6,547 bases of DNA from Butyrivibrio sp. UBA3740 (GCA_002372465.1 DFGW01000060.1:1-6547), one strand, 5' to 3'. Shown: positions 1 through 5,319, numbered from the stretch's first letter. Made by a program: numbers and translations. The notes: generated by a model not told the origin, from the letters alone.

Positions 1-59
1 GCCTCCATCTGCATGACCACCGGAACTTTTGCAACTCCTTTAGTTAACGTTTTAGCCAA
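1..59 (-). CDS. N-terminal fragment of a probable C39-peptidase ABC exporter (bacteriocin/lanthipeptide type), cut by window edge
   Basis: Nineteen codons plus two bases are visible, running off the left edge. They begin at a TTG (57-59) placed 9 bases after a GGGAGG ribosome binding site, and the frame stays open. The peptide ends in VPVVMQME followed by a codon starting GC (Ala). In my knowledge of the family this matches the segment just before the catalytic Cys of C39 double-glycine peptidases fused to export ABC transporters, which usually continue as LECGA. Such proteins sit in the membrane, cleave leader peptides from bacteriocin or lanthipeptide precursors and export them. The catalytic Cys lies outside the window, so peptidase activity cannot be judged. 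The gene is divergent from the formate/nitrite channel, with 159 bases between. The coding call is fairly firm because of the ribosome binding site and frame; the family call rests on about eight residues. Confidence 0.6.
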   Translation of the reverse strand, partial: MAKTLTKGVAKVPVVMQME

Positions 60-218
60 TTGGGCAAACCTCCCATAAAAACTGTATATTAATATTTTAA
101 TTGTATATAATGTCAGTTTGCAATCATTTATATTTTTTCTATATATTGTATTTCGATTATTTTTATTATACCATATGATGTATAAAGTTAGATCATTGTT
201 TCTTGAAAGGAGTCTGTC
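60..218. promoter_or_regulatory. AT-rich divergent intergenic region between exporter fragment and formate/nitrite channel
   Basis: This region holds no ORF of note and is strongly AT-rich. On the plus strand a perfect TATAAT stands at 106-111, but the hexamer 17 bases upstream is a poor -35. Another candidate is TTGCAA (118-123) followed after 18 bases by TATATT (142-147). On the minus strand CTGACA followed by TATTAA with a 16-base spacer could drive the exporter gene. None is strong enough to choose. I see no clear FNR-like or LacI-like palindrome. Confidence 0.35.
69..74 (-). promoter_or_regulatory. Ribosome binding site that selects the TTG start at 59
   Basis: On the minus strand GGGAGG lies 9 bases before TTG. 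The ATG that overlaps this site reads into a stop after about ten codons. The first in-frame ATG in the correct frame is too far downstream and would remove the conserved N-terminal segment. TTG is therefore the best start. Confidence 0.55.
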
Positions 219-1001
219 ATGAAGTCACCCGCAGCCATTGCCAGTACCTATGAATCCGCCGGAGTCGCCAAAACAAAGCTTTCTTTCAGAAAAACCTTTT
301 TGCTTGGTATCATGGCCGGCGCATTTATCGCCCTGGGCGGCCTTGGAAGCCAGATAGCTTCCGTATGTGCCCCAGATCCATCCACCGCTCGACTTGTAAG
401 TTCAGTTGTTTTCCCAATAGGTCTTTTCATGGTCCTGGTGGGAGGCGCAGAGCTCTTTACCGGCAACTGCCTCATTCTTATCCCGGTGATGTCTAAAAAG
501 GCAACTTGGGGCGGAATGCTAAGAAACTGGGTCATAGTTTATCTTGGTAACATGGTTGGCGGACTTGCTATAGCTCTTTTAGCCAATTTCTCTCACACCT
601 ACGCCTTTGCAGACGGCGCTTTGGCGCAATCTGTTGTAAACACCGCCGTTGCCAAGAGCAGCATTACCTTCTCGGACGGACTTCTTAAGGGAATTCTTTG
701 TAACATACTGGTGTGCATGGCTGTATGGTGTTCCTTTGGTGCAGACGAACTGGCAGGAAAAGTGCTGGCCTTGTGGTTCCCTGTCATGCTGTTTATCATC
801 GGCGGTTTTGAGCACTGCGTAGCCAACATGTACTTCATTCCCGCAGGCATGATAGCAACTTCCGTATATGGAATCTCCGCTCCCTCCCTTTCGCTTTTGG
901 GATACTTTGTAACAAACCTTATTCCGGTAACATTGGGGAATATAATCGGTGGAAGTTTGTGTGTAGGCGCCATGTACTATCTGATATATCTCAAGGGCTA
1001 A
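219..1001 (+). CDS. Formate/nitrite transporter (FNT) family channel
   Basis: This 260-residue inner-membrane protein has the usual length for FNT channels, pentameric pores for small anions such as formate, nitrite or hydrosulfide. Six hydrophobic segments can be read at about 26-48, 61-91, 101-123, 155-175, 185-213 and 229-257. Segments 2 and 5 carry the polar breaks typical of the family. Diagnostic motifs are GAELFTGN (76-83), LLKGILCN (155-162) and FEHCVANMYFIPAG (197-210), in which His199 corresponds to the conserved pore histidine; LIPVTLGNIIGG lies at 234-245. The start is supported by AAGGAG at 207-212, six bases before ATG. The gene stands alone and ends at a strong hairpin terminator. 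Substrate cannot be fixed from sequence: formate is likely for a fermentative anaerobe, with nitrite or hydrosulfide as alternatives. No pyruvate formate-lyase or nitrite reductase gene is in view to help. Confidence 0.95.
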   Translation: MKSPAAIASTYESAGVAKTKLSFRKTFLLGIMAGAFIALGGLGSQIASVCAPDPSTARLVSSVVFPIGLFMVLVGGAELFTGNCLILIPVMSKKATWGGMLRNWVIVYLGNMVGGLAIALLANFSHTYAFADGALAQSVVNTAVAKSSITFSDGLLKGILCNILVCMAVWCSFGADELAGKVLALWFPVMLFIIGGFEHCVANMYFIPAGMIATSVYGISAPSLSLLGYFVTNLIPVTLGNIIGGSLCVGAMYYLIYLKG

Positions 1002-1021
1002 TTTATATTTACAAAAAATTT

Positions 1022-1055
1022 CCCCAAGCTCAAAATTCCTGAGCTTGGGGTTTTC
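1022..1055. terminator. Bidirectional rho-independent terminator between convergent genes
   Basis: A perfect 11-bp inverted repeat, CCCCAAGCTCA (1022-1032) and TGAGCTTGGGG (1040-1050), encloses a 7-base loop. On the plus strand it is followed by TTTTCTTT; on the minus strand the T-rich run comes from the A tract at 1013-1018. It therefore ends both the channel gene (stop 21 bases before) and the phosphorylase gene (stop 7 bases before, on the minus strand). Confidence 0.93.
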
Positions 1056-1056
1056 T

Positions 1057-2715
1057 TTACTCTATTATATAGCTGTAGTCTGCAAAATCAGCCTTCAGTG
1101 AGATCTTGTGCTCACCGTTAGTCCAGGTGAAGGTCATCTTGCTTCCCTCTGTCTTTATATCGAGCTGTGCATCAAATCCGAAGGCAGGATTTGTGTTACG
1201 CATCCTAAGGAGCTTAAGCTGCTCTTTTACAACATCCTTGTTCATAGCTTCGGCAATCTGATCCATGGTAAGGTTTGTTCTGTTGATCTCCTTATGTCCG
1301 CCTGCTCCGGCACGCTTTACAGCCTCATGGTCGTTCTTTCCTGCAAAGAGATCAAGGTACCATACCTGTGGCTTACCGGGCATGAACATCTGTATTGCTC
1401 TTGCAAAGAGCATCTTCTTGTCGTCATCCCCCAGAGCACTGTAATAGGTAGCATTTACCTGATAGTACATATTCTTGGCACCGTGAAGGTCCTTTACATA
1501 TCCGCCGCGGCCCACTATAGTGTCGATCATTTTCTGGATATCTTCCTCGGGAAGGATTCCTTTAAGGTCCAGAAGCGGGATTCCGTCGTGGCATCCAAGC
1601 ATGTTGACCACACGAATTTTCTTTTCCTGAATCTCATTTGCCCATTTTGCAAGAACTTCGCCGGATTTATTCTCAATTGCGTAGATAAGAAGTCCCGGAA
1701 GGAAGAAGTCATAGGTCATGTAGCCTTTACCTGCCACAGTTTCATAGATCTTCTCGCTGTAGCTTGCATGGATCTCAGGAAGAAGCGATACTCCAAACTC
1801 ATCAGCAAGCTTTTTGACCTTTTCAAGAACATCCCAGGTATCGGGTTCATTGAGGAAGTTCTTCTTGCCCGGCTCCTTGGGCGCATAGGCAAAAGCATCG
1901 AGACGAACAATTCTTGCGCCATAGCCAGAAAGACTCTTAAGTGTGTTGCGATAGTGCTCCCAGACAAGGTCTGATTTGATATTAAGATCCATCTGTCCAA
2001 GGTAACGTCTTCCGGACTCAAGAAGGTCAACCACCTTGTCTTTATACTTCTCATAACCCTCAAAGTTGATCTCTGAGGGCTTTTTGCCCTCATCAAGCTC
2101 CTTGCAGATCCTCTCTGAAAGCTTTGTGGCTGCAAGATACTGGATATCCATCCTGTCCATGAGGTCCTGAGCATCGGGACGCTTGTACTGTACCTCCTGA
2201 TAAAATGTATTCCAGTATGGCACATCCTTTCCATCTGGCATTCTTACCATAAGGATAGGAAGCCCGGGCTTTCTGAAGAACATATCCTTGATGTACTCTT
2301 CCCTTGGCTGGATATAGCCTTCAGGAGTCATGTCGCCATAGCCTTCCCAGAATTTGTTCCAATTAATAAAGAAATCTTTGTATCTGGAATTCTCACCGTT
2401 CTTTAAAAGATCCTGGAACTGTGGGGAAAGAACCGATGCATGATTAAGGATAAAATCCAGCTTAAGGTCGATCCCAAGCTCTCCAAGCTTGTCCAGATCC
2501 CCGGGAGCAGCCATTTCTTCATTGATACTGTAGTCAATTACAGAAAAACCTCTGTCCAGGTCTGTATTAAAAATACTTGGAAGAATATAGAAGGATTGGA
2601 AAACATCTTCAAATTCTTTTTTGGAAAGAACCGAAACTATATCAGAAAGGGTTCCGCCCATGCTGTCAGGATAGGCATTGAGCATAGGGCCATTATCTAC
2701 GTAATTGTTTTTCAT
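1057..2715 (-). CDS. GH13 subfamily 18 glycoside phosphorylase (sucrose phosphorylase-like)
   Basis: This 552-residue cytoplasmic enzyme should cleave an alpha-glucoside with inorganic phosphate to give alpha-glucose 1-phosphate plus an acceptor. The (beta/alpha)8 barrel motifs are clear: LNHAS (90-94), RLDAF with the likely nucleophile Asp273, LLPEIH with the likely acid/base Glu314, and GCHDGI with transition-state Asp377. YQVNATYYSALG (418-429) and MPGKPQVWYLDLFAGKND (445-462) are close to sucrose phosphorylase. Compared with the roughly 500-residue Bifidobacterium enzyme as I remember it, about 60 extra, mostly helical and charged residues lie near 176-238. The acceptor-loop residues (FFRKPGLP at 146-153 and GAKNMYYQVN at 412-421) also differ, so sucrose is only the default substrate. 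Sucrose 6-phosphate, glucosylglycerate or glucosylglycerol are alternatives. The ATG at 2715 is preferred over the in-frame TTG at 2742 because GGAG (2724-2727) sits 8 bases before it. It is the second gene of an operon, 44 bases after the kinase. Confidence 0.88.
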   Translation of the reverse strand: MKNNYVDNGPMLNAYPDSMGGTLSDIVSVLSKKEFEDVFQSFYILPSIFNTDLDRGFSVIDYSINEEMAAPGDLDKLGELGIDLKLDFILNHASVLSPQFQDLLKNGENSRYKDFFINWNKFWEGYGDMTPEGYIQPREEYIKDMFFRKPGLPILMVRMPDGKDVPYWNTFYQEVQYKRPDAQDLMDRMDIQYLAATKLSERICKELDEGKKPSEINFEGYEKYKDKVVDLLESGRRYLGQMDLNIKSDLVWEHYRNTLKSLSGYGARIVRLDAFAYAPKEPGKKNFLNEPDTWDVLEKVKKLADEFGVSLLPEIHASYSEKIYETVAGKGYMTYDFFLPGLLIYAIENKSGEVLAKWANEIQEKKIRVVNMLGCHDGIPLLDLKGILPEEDIQKMIDTIVGRGGYVKDLHGAKNMYYQVNATYYSALGDDDKKMLFARAIQMFMPGKPQVWYLDLFAGKNDHEAVKRAGAGGHKEINRTNLTMDQIAEAMNKDVVKEQLKLLRMRNTNPAFGFDAQLDIKTEGSKMTFTWTNGEHKISLKADFADYSYIIE

Positions 2716-2759
2716 AATATTTACTCCGTTTTTTCGTAACAAGGCAATAAGTTAAAATG

Positions 2760-3737
2760 TTAGATTCCCATGAGTTTTTTGAACTCATCGTAGCTGATAA
2801 TCTCACCTGCTTTTGAAATGATGATCTTAGCCTTGTGAGCCTGGTCAACAAGTTTCTTCTGCTCAAGTTCAAGAACCAGCATAGTGAATGGGCTATCCAG
2901 CTTGCCATCTCTGTTTCTTGACCTTCTGTGTTCCAAAGTCTCCTCAGGTGTACTGTTTAAAAGAACAGGGATATCAACTTGACTCATATAGTCACTATTG
3001 CCGTGAGTCCACTCTACTATAAGTACATTCTTTGTTGAAAGATCCACTTCGTCGTACCAAAGGGATGCTTCGTCCCTGCCCATTCTCTTAAGGTAAAGCT
3101 TATCAGCTCCATCCTTAAATGCCTTCATGATTTGGTCTACTTCTTCAAAGTCAGTCTCATTAGGTGTTCCAAGGTATTTAGCAAGGCCTTCAGAGCCGGC
3201 CTCGAAGTAACTTCTGAACCATGTGTCAGTGTCTAAATGTGCCTTATTTGCATCATCTTCAGCTCTCTGGAGCTCACGGATCTTCTCAGCATTTTCAGGG
3301 TTCATGACACCAGCGTCAACCATTCCTTTTATGCCGCATTTTCTGAAGGTGTGAAGCCTTTCAGCGTCATTATACATAGGAATACGATGTGGGTAATTGT
3401 CTCCGGACATTGTATAGCTGCCGATTCCGGCGCTTTCAAGCATATATGACAGAAGTGACGCAATCTCAGATTTGCCCACTCCGGATCCTCCGCAGACGGC
3501 AACCACCGCTCTTGAATAAGGATTGGCAGACATCTTCTCCTTAAGCTCTTTTACTAATATAGGGAAGATTGTCTTAGCCTTTGCAATGTGGCTTTCTCCA
3601 ATCTCAATTTTATCTCCCGGCATATCACCGTGGGGAATGTCCTCGGGAATCTTAAGGCCGGCAACAATTTCAGATGCCTTGGCAAGCTTTTCCAGCGCTT
3701 CCTTTGTAGCTGTTATTTTGTTATATTCTGTGTTCAT
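2760..3737 (-). CDS. P-loop small-molecule kinase, uridine kinase/phosphoribulokinase-like, substrate unknown
   Basis: This is a 325-residue cytoplasmic protein. Residues 1-75 are a largely helical extension. RAVVAVCGGSGVGKS (76-90) contains a Walker A loop with Lys89 and Ser90. SGDNYPHR (111-118) resembles the substrate-binding Asp segment after strand 2 of uridine kinase-like enzymes. VLIVEWTHGN (238-247) is a strand ending in Glu242, in the position of the Walker B/catalytic acid. HRRSRNRDGK (270-279) is an arginine-rich lid. These features place it among P-loop kinases that phosphorylate small hydroxyl substrates, a group that includes uridine kinases, phosphoribulokinase, pantothenate kinase and plant-type glycerate kinase. 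The operon with the phosphorylase suggests that it phosphorylates the released acceptor (fructose, glycerate or similar); that is inference. The start ATG is chosen because GAGGAG lies 4 bases upstream. An in-frame extension to 3893 would run through the promoter region and overlap the repressor gene, so it is rejected. Confidence 0.8.
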   Translation of the reverse strand: MNTEYNKITATKEALEKLAKASEIVAGLKIPEDIPHGDMPGDKIEIGESHIAKAKTIFPILVKELKEKMSANPYSRAVVAVCGGSGVGKSEIASLLSYMLESAGIGSYTMSGDNYPHRIPMYNDAERLHTFRKCGIKGMVDAGVMNPENAEKIRELQRAEDDANKAHLDTDTWFRSYFEAGSEGLAKYLGTPNETDFEEVDQIMKAFKDGADKLYLKRMGRDEASLWYDEVDLSTKNVLIVEWTHGNSDYMSQVDIPVLLNSTPEETLEHRRSRNRDGKLDSPFTMLVLELEQKKLVDQAHKAKIIISKAGEIISYDEFKKLMGI

Positions 3738-3741
3738 AATT

Positions 3742-3747
3742 CTCCTC
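3742..3747 (-). promoter_or_regulatory. Ribosome binding site fixing the kinase start
   Basis: GAGGAG on the minus strand is 4 bases before ATG at 3735-3737. This decides against the 52-residue longer reading that begins at 3893. The extra residues would be encoded by AT-rich promoter DNA and do not resemble a protein domain. Confidence 0.85.
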
Positions 3748-3758
3748 AAAATTTGATT

Positions 3759-3788
3759 TTGACAACTTATGTACCGCCGTGTTATTTT
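3759..3788 (+). promoter_or_regulatory. Candidate sigma-A promoter for the LacI-family gene
   Basis: A perfect TTGACA (3759-3764) is followed after 18 bases by TATTTT (3783-3788), 4 of 6 matches to the -10 consensus. Transcription would begin near 3795, leaving a leader of about 70 bases. The opposite-strand kinase promoter must lie in the same 126 bases. The only pair I find is TTGTCT (minus, 3790-3795) with a weak -10 near 3768-3773, so the two promoters would overlap. The -35 also overlaps the ACAACTTATG motif at 3762-3771. Confidence 0.55.
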
Positions 3789-3797
3789 GAGACAAAA

Positions 3798-3809
3798 GGG
3801 ACTTGTCCC
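3798..3809. promoter_or_regulatory. 12-bp palindrome in the divergent promoter region
   Basis: GGGACTTGTCCC is a perfect inverted repeat with a 2-base centre. It lies just downstream of the likely repressor-gene start point and upstream of the kinase promoter. It could be an operator for either direction. It lacks the central CG of classical LacI-type sites, so the LacI-family neighbour is not an obvious binder. Confidence 0.4.
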
Positions 3810-3863
3810 AAATCTGCAAACAACATACAACAACTTTTTTTCTTTGTAAAGCCCAAGTGAAAA

Positions 3864-4883
3864 ATGATAACCATTAAAGAGATCGCAAAGCAACTAAATA
3901 TGAGCACTACGACGGTTTCAAATGTTATCCATGGCAAGGCAGGGGAGGTGTCACCCGACACCAGGAAGAAGGTCGAGGAATTTCTCAAAAAGGTTGATTA
4001 TGTTCCAAACATAAGCGCCAGAAACCTCGCCCAGAACCAATCCAAGATCATCGGCCTGGCTCTCAAGGCAAGAGCCGATAAGTATGAAAACCTTATCATG
4101 GACCCATTTGTCTCTGTTTTGATAGGTGGTGTGGAAGAAACCATACGAAATGCCGGATACTTCATGATGCTGTATATATCCAGTGACATCGGCGAGATCA
4201 TGCGACATGTTTCCACATGGAACGTGGACGGACTTATCCTGTTCGGTATGCTGGACGACGACGGAATCAGAGTCAGCGAGAAGTACAAAAAGCCCATCGT
4301 ATGCATAGATACTTACAGTATTGAGGGTCTTAAGCACTTTACCAATATCGGTCTTGATGACGAGCAGGGAGCCTATGACATGACGAGCTACCTGATCTCC
4401 CAGGGTCACAAAAAGATCGCATTCCTTTCCGACAACACCAAGGGCGTCGACCTGGCAAGACTTAACGGTTACAAAAAGGCCCTGAAGGACAACAGGATCA
4501 AATTCAAGAGCTCAGACTTTTTACAGATAAGGCCACGAACAGAGGACCTGGATGAGAGTTTGGAGGAAATCTGCAACCGTGCCCGTGAATTCACCGCCAT
4601 CATGTGCGTATCAGACCTTTATGCCGTGACTATCATGGCAGCACTGGAGGACAGAGGCGTCAATGTACCTGAGGATATCTCAATTGTCGGATTTGACGAT
4701 AACATGCTGGGGCAGCTTCACAGACCAGCACTTACCACAGTTCATCAGGATGTAAAAACAAAGGGAGTTACCGCTGCAGACACGCTGTTAAAGCAGCTGT
4801 CAGGCAAAAAAACTCCTAACCAGATCAAGCTTCCGACTCATCTGGTAATCCGTGACACCGTAAAAGACATAAAAAAAAGCTGA
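3864..4883 (+). CDS. LacI/GalR-family transcriptional regulator
   Basis: This 339-residue protein has the standard family length. A helix-turn-helix occupies residues 2-21 (TIKEIAKQLNMSTTTVSNVI). The hinge helix at 49-60 (NISARNLAQNQS) carries Leu55, which in this family wedges into the central CpG of the operator. From about 61 to 330 is a periplasmic-binding-protein-like sensor: DGLILFG (122-128), GLDDEQGA (163-170), GHKKIAFLS (181-189), NGYKKAL (201-207), DISIVGFDDN (271-280) and LTTVHQD (290-296), with the usual C-terminal LVIRDT. It probably represses the neighbouring sugar genes and lets go on binding a sugar. The ribosome binding site is weak (AAGTGAAAA before ATG), which fits low repressor expression. 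It is divergent from the kinase-phosphorylase operon and upstream of the binding-protein gene, so it is placed to control both. The ligand is unknown. Confidence 0.94.
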   Translation: MITIKEIAKQLNMSTTTVSNVIHGKAGEVSPDTRKKVEEFLKKVDYVPNISARNLAQNQSKIIGLALKARADKYENLIMDPFVSVLIGGVEETIRNAGYFMMLYISSDIGEIMRHVSTWNVDGLILFGMLDDDGIRVSEKYKKPIVCIDTYSIEGLKHFTNIGLDDEQGAYDMTSYLISQGHKKIAFLSDNTKGVDLARLNGYKKALKDNRIKFKSSDFLQIRPRTEDLDESLEEICNRAREFTAIMCVSDLYAVTIMAALEDRGVNVPEDISIVGFDDNMLGQLHRPALTTVHQDVKTKGVTAADTLLKQLSGKKTPNQIKLPTHLVIRDTVKDIKKS

Positions 4884-4889
4884 TGACAC

Positions 4890-5020
4890 GAATTGCTCCG
4901 TTACAAGTAACTCTCGCAATTCTAAAAACATTCGGAATCCGCACATATGCTACTTCCTCATGTTTTTCGGGTTCCAAAGTCATAATGCTTAGCATGTAAA
5001 CATGCACACAATATGACTTT
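4890..5020 (+). repeat. Run of three inverted repeats (hairpins) downstream of the repressor gene
   Basis: Three consecutive stem-loops fill this non-coding stretch. The first pairs GAATTGC (4890-4896) with GCAATTC (4916-4922), with GTTAC/GTAAC inside. The second pairs AAAAACAT (4924-4931) with ATGTTTTT (4960-4967), with GGAA/TTCC (4934-4937 and 4954-4957) inside across a symmetric 2x2 loop. The third pairs AAAGTCATA (4976-4984) with TATGACTTT (5012-5020), with GCATGT/ACATGC (4992-4997 and 5000-5005) inside. Only the second and third are followed by short T-rich runs. They may be a mobile intergenic palindromic element, a structured 3' untranslated region or weak terminators. I cannot decide among these. 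Confidence 0.6.
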
Positions 5021-5046
5021 TTCACCCTTGTCATCATATAAAACTT

Positions 5047-5084
5047 GACCAACTTAAGCTTTAACGCATAAGTTGGTCTTTTTT
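5047..5084 (+). terminator. Rho-independent terminator of the LacI-family gene
   Basis: A perfect 10-bp stem, GACCAACTTA (5047-5056) and TAAGTTGGTC (5069-5078), has a 12-base loop and is followed by six T residues. It lies 163 bases after the repressor stop codon, at the end of the hairpin run. It separates the repressor transcript from the binding-protein gene, which has its own promoter. Confidence 0.88.
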
Positions 5085-5105
5085 ATGATTTTTTGGAAAT
5101 TTTAG

Positions 5106-5113
5106 AAACGTTT
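5106..5113. promoter_or_regulatory. Candidate LacI-family operator, distal
   Basis: AAACGTTT is a perfect palindrome with the central CG and the AANCGNTT pattern common to LacI/GalR operators. Its centre is about 140 bases upstream of the proposed binding-protein transcription start. Confidence 0.5.
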
Positions 5114-5136
5114 TATGGTTTTTTTAGCTTTTGTAG

Positions 5137-5146
5137 TAAACGATTA
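5137..5146. promoter_or_regulatory. Candidate LacI-family operator, proximal
   Basis: TAAACGATTA also fits AANCGNTT with a central CG and symmetric TAA/TTA ends. Its centre is 32 bases from that of the first site, about three helical turns, so both would face the same side of the DNA. Confidence 0.5.
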
Positions 5147-5175
5147 AGTCCGCACCATTGCTCGATTTTTGAACT

Positions 5176-5211
5176 ATTTGTGAACAAAATATGAATATTT
5201 TTTCCACAAAT
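5176..5211. promoter_or_regulatory. 36-bp near-perfect palindrome just upstream of the promoter
   Basis: Outer arms ATTTGTG (5176-5182) and CACAAAT (5205-5211) and inner arms AAAATAT (5186-5192) and ATATTTT (5195-5201) share one centre of symmetry (5193/5194). Fifteen of 17 pairs match. It ends 3 bases before the -35. This is a natural place for an activator site or for an AT-rich element contacting RNA polymerase. Confidence 0.55.
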
Positions 5212-5214
5212 CTA

Positions 5215-5243
5215 TTGAAATTTGCCCGTCTATGTGATATCTT
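5215..5243 (+). promoter_or_regulatory. Sigma-A promoter for the solute-binding protein gene
   Basis: TTGAAA (5215-5220, 5 of 6 to consensus) and TATCTT (5238-5243, 4 of 6) are separated by an ideal 17 bases. A TG at 5235-5236 forms an extended -10. The expected start is near 5250, giving a leader of about 87 bases. Confidence 0.7.
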
Positions 5244-5255
5244 GATTTCAGCGTA

Positions 5256-5276
5256 CAACTTATGCGCAAAAGTAAC
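5256..5276 (+). repeat. Leader direct repeat, copy 1
   Basis: This copy begins CAACTTATGCG and ends in AAAAGTAAC. It aligns with copy 2 at 17 of 19 positions after a 2-base gap. Its first 11 bases are also the exact reverse complement of 5065-5075 in the upstream terminator. It sits at or just after the predicted transcription start. Confidence 0.55.
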
Positions 5277-5300
5277 CGTCAGAAACTAAGTAAGTTATGG

Positions 5301-5319
5301 CAACTTGCACAAAAGCAAC
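5301..5319 (+). repeat. Leader direct repeat, copy 2
   Basis: CAACTTGCACAAAAGCAAC repeats copy 1 with a 2-base deletion and two substitutions; the copies start 45 bases apart. Its first bases also form a short hairpin with GTAAGTT (5290-5296), loop ATGGC. This hairpin ends 16 bases before the AGGAGG ribosome binding site. Confidence 0.5.

Noticed and set aside
1108..1974. 288-codon plus-strand open reading frame opposite the phosphorylase gene
   Set aside because: It lies wholly antisense to a well-supported GH13 gene, has no recognisable domain, and is explained as a shadow of that gene's codon use.
2716..2742. TTG start giving a phosphorylase nine residues longer
   Set aside because: The GGAG ribosome binding site lies inside this extension, 8 bases before the ATG at 2715, so the shorter form is preferred.
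2760..3737. Adenylylsulfate kinase (CysC) as the identity of the kinase
   Set aside because: Only the generic Walker A loop is shared. The protein is much longer than CysC, and no sulfate-assimilation genes are nearby.
3771..3784. Possible LacI operator around ACCGCCGT in the divergent region
   Set aside because: Symmetry extends to only three of four pairs around a GC centre and breaks down outside it, so it does not fit the AANCGNTT pattern.
3738..3893. 52-residue N-terminal extension of the kinase
   Set aside because: It is encoded by the divergent promoter region and overlaps the repressor gene. GAGGAG directly precedes the internal ATG at 3735-3737.
4825..5052. 75-codon minus-strand open frame covering the hairpin run and the end of the repressor gene
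   Set aside because: It overlaps the 3' end of the LacI-family gene, begins inside the terminator stem, has no clear ribosome binding site, and runs through inverted repeats. It is more likely a by-product of the repeat sequence.
5079..5124. Direct repeat of TTTTATG followed by a T run, 30 bases apart
   Set aside because: The match is mainly low-complexity T tracts, one of which is the terminator tail, so chance is a sufficient explanation.
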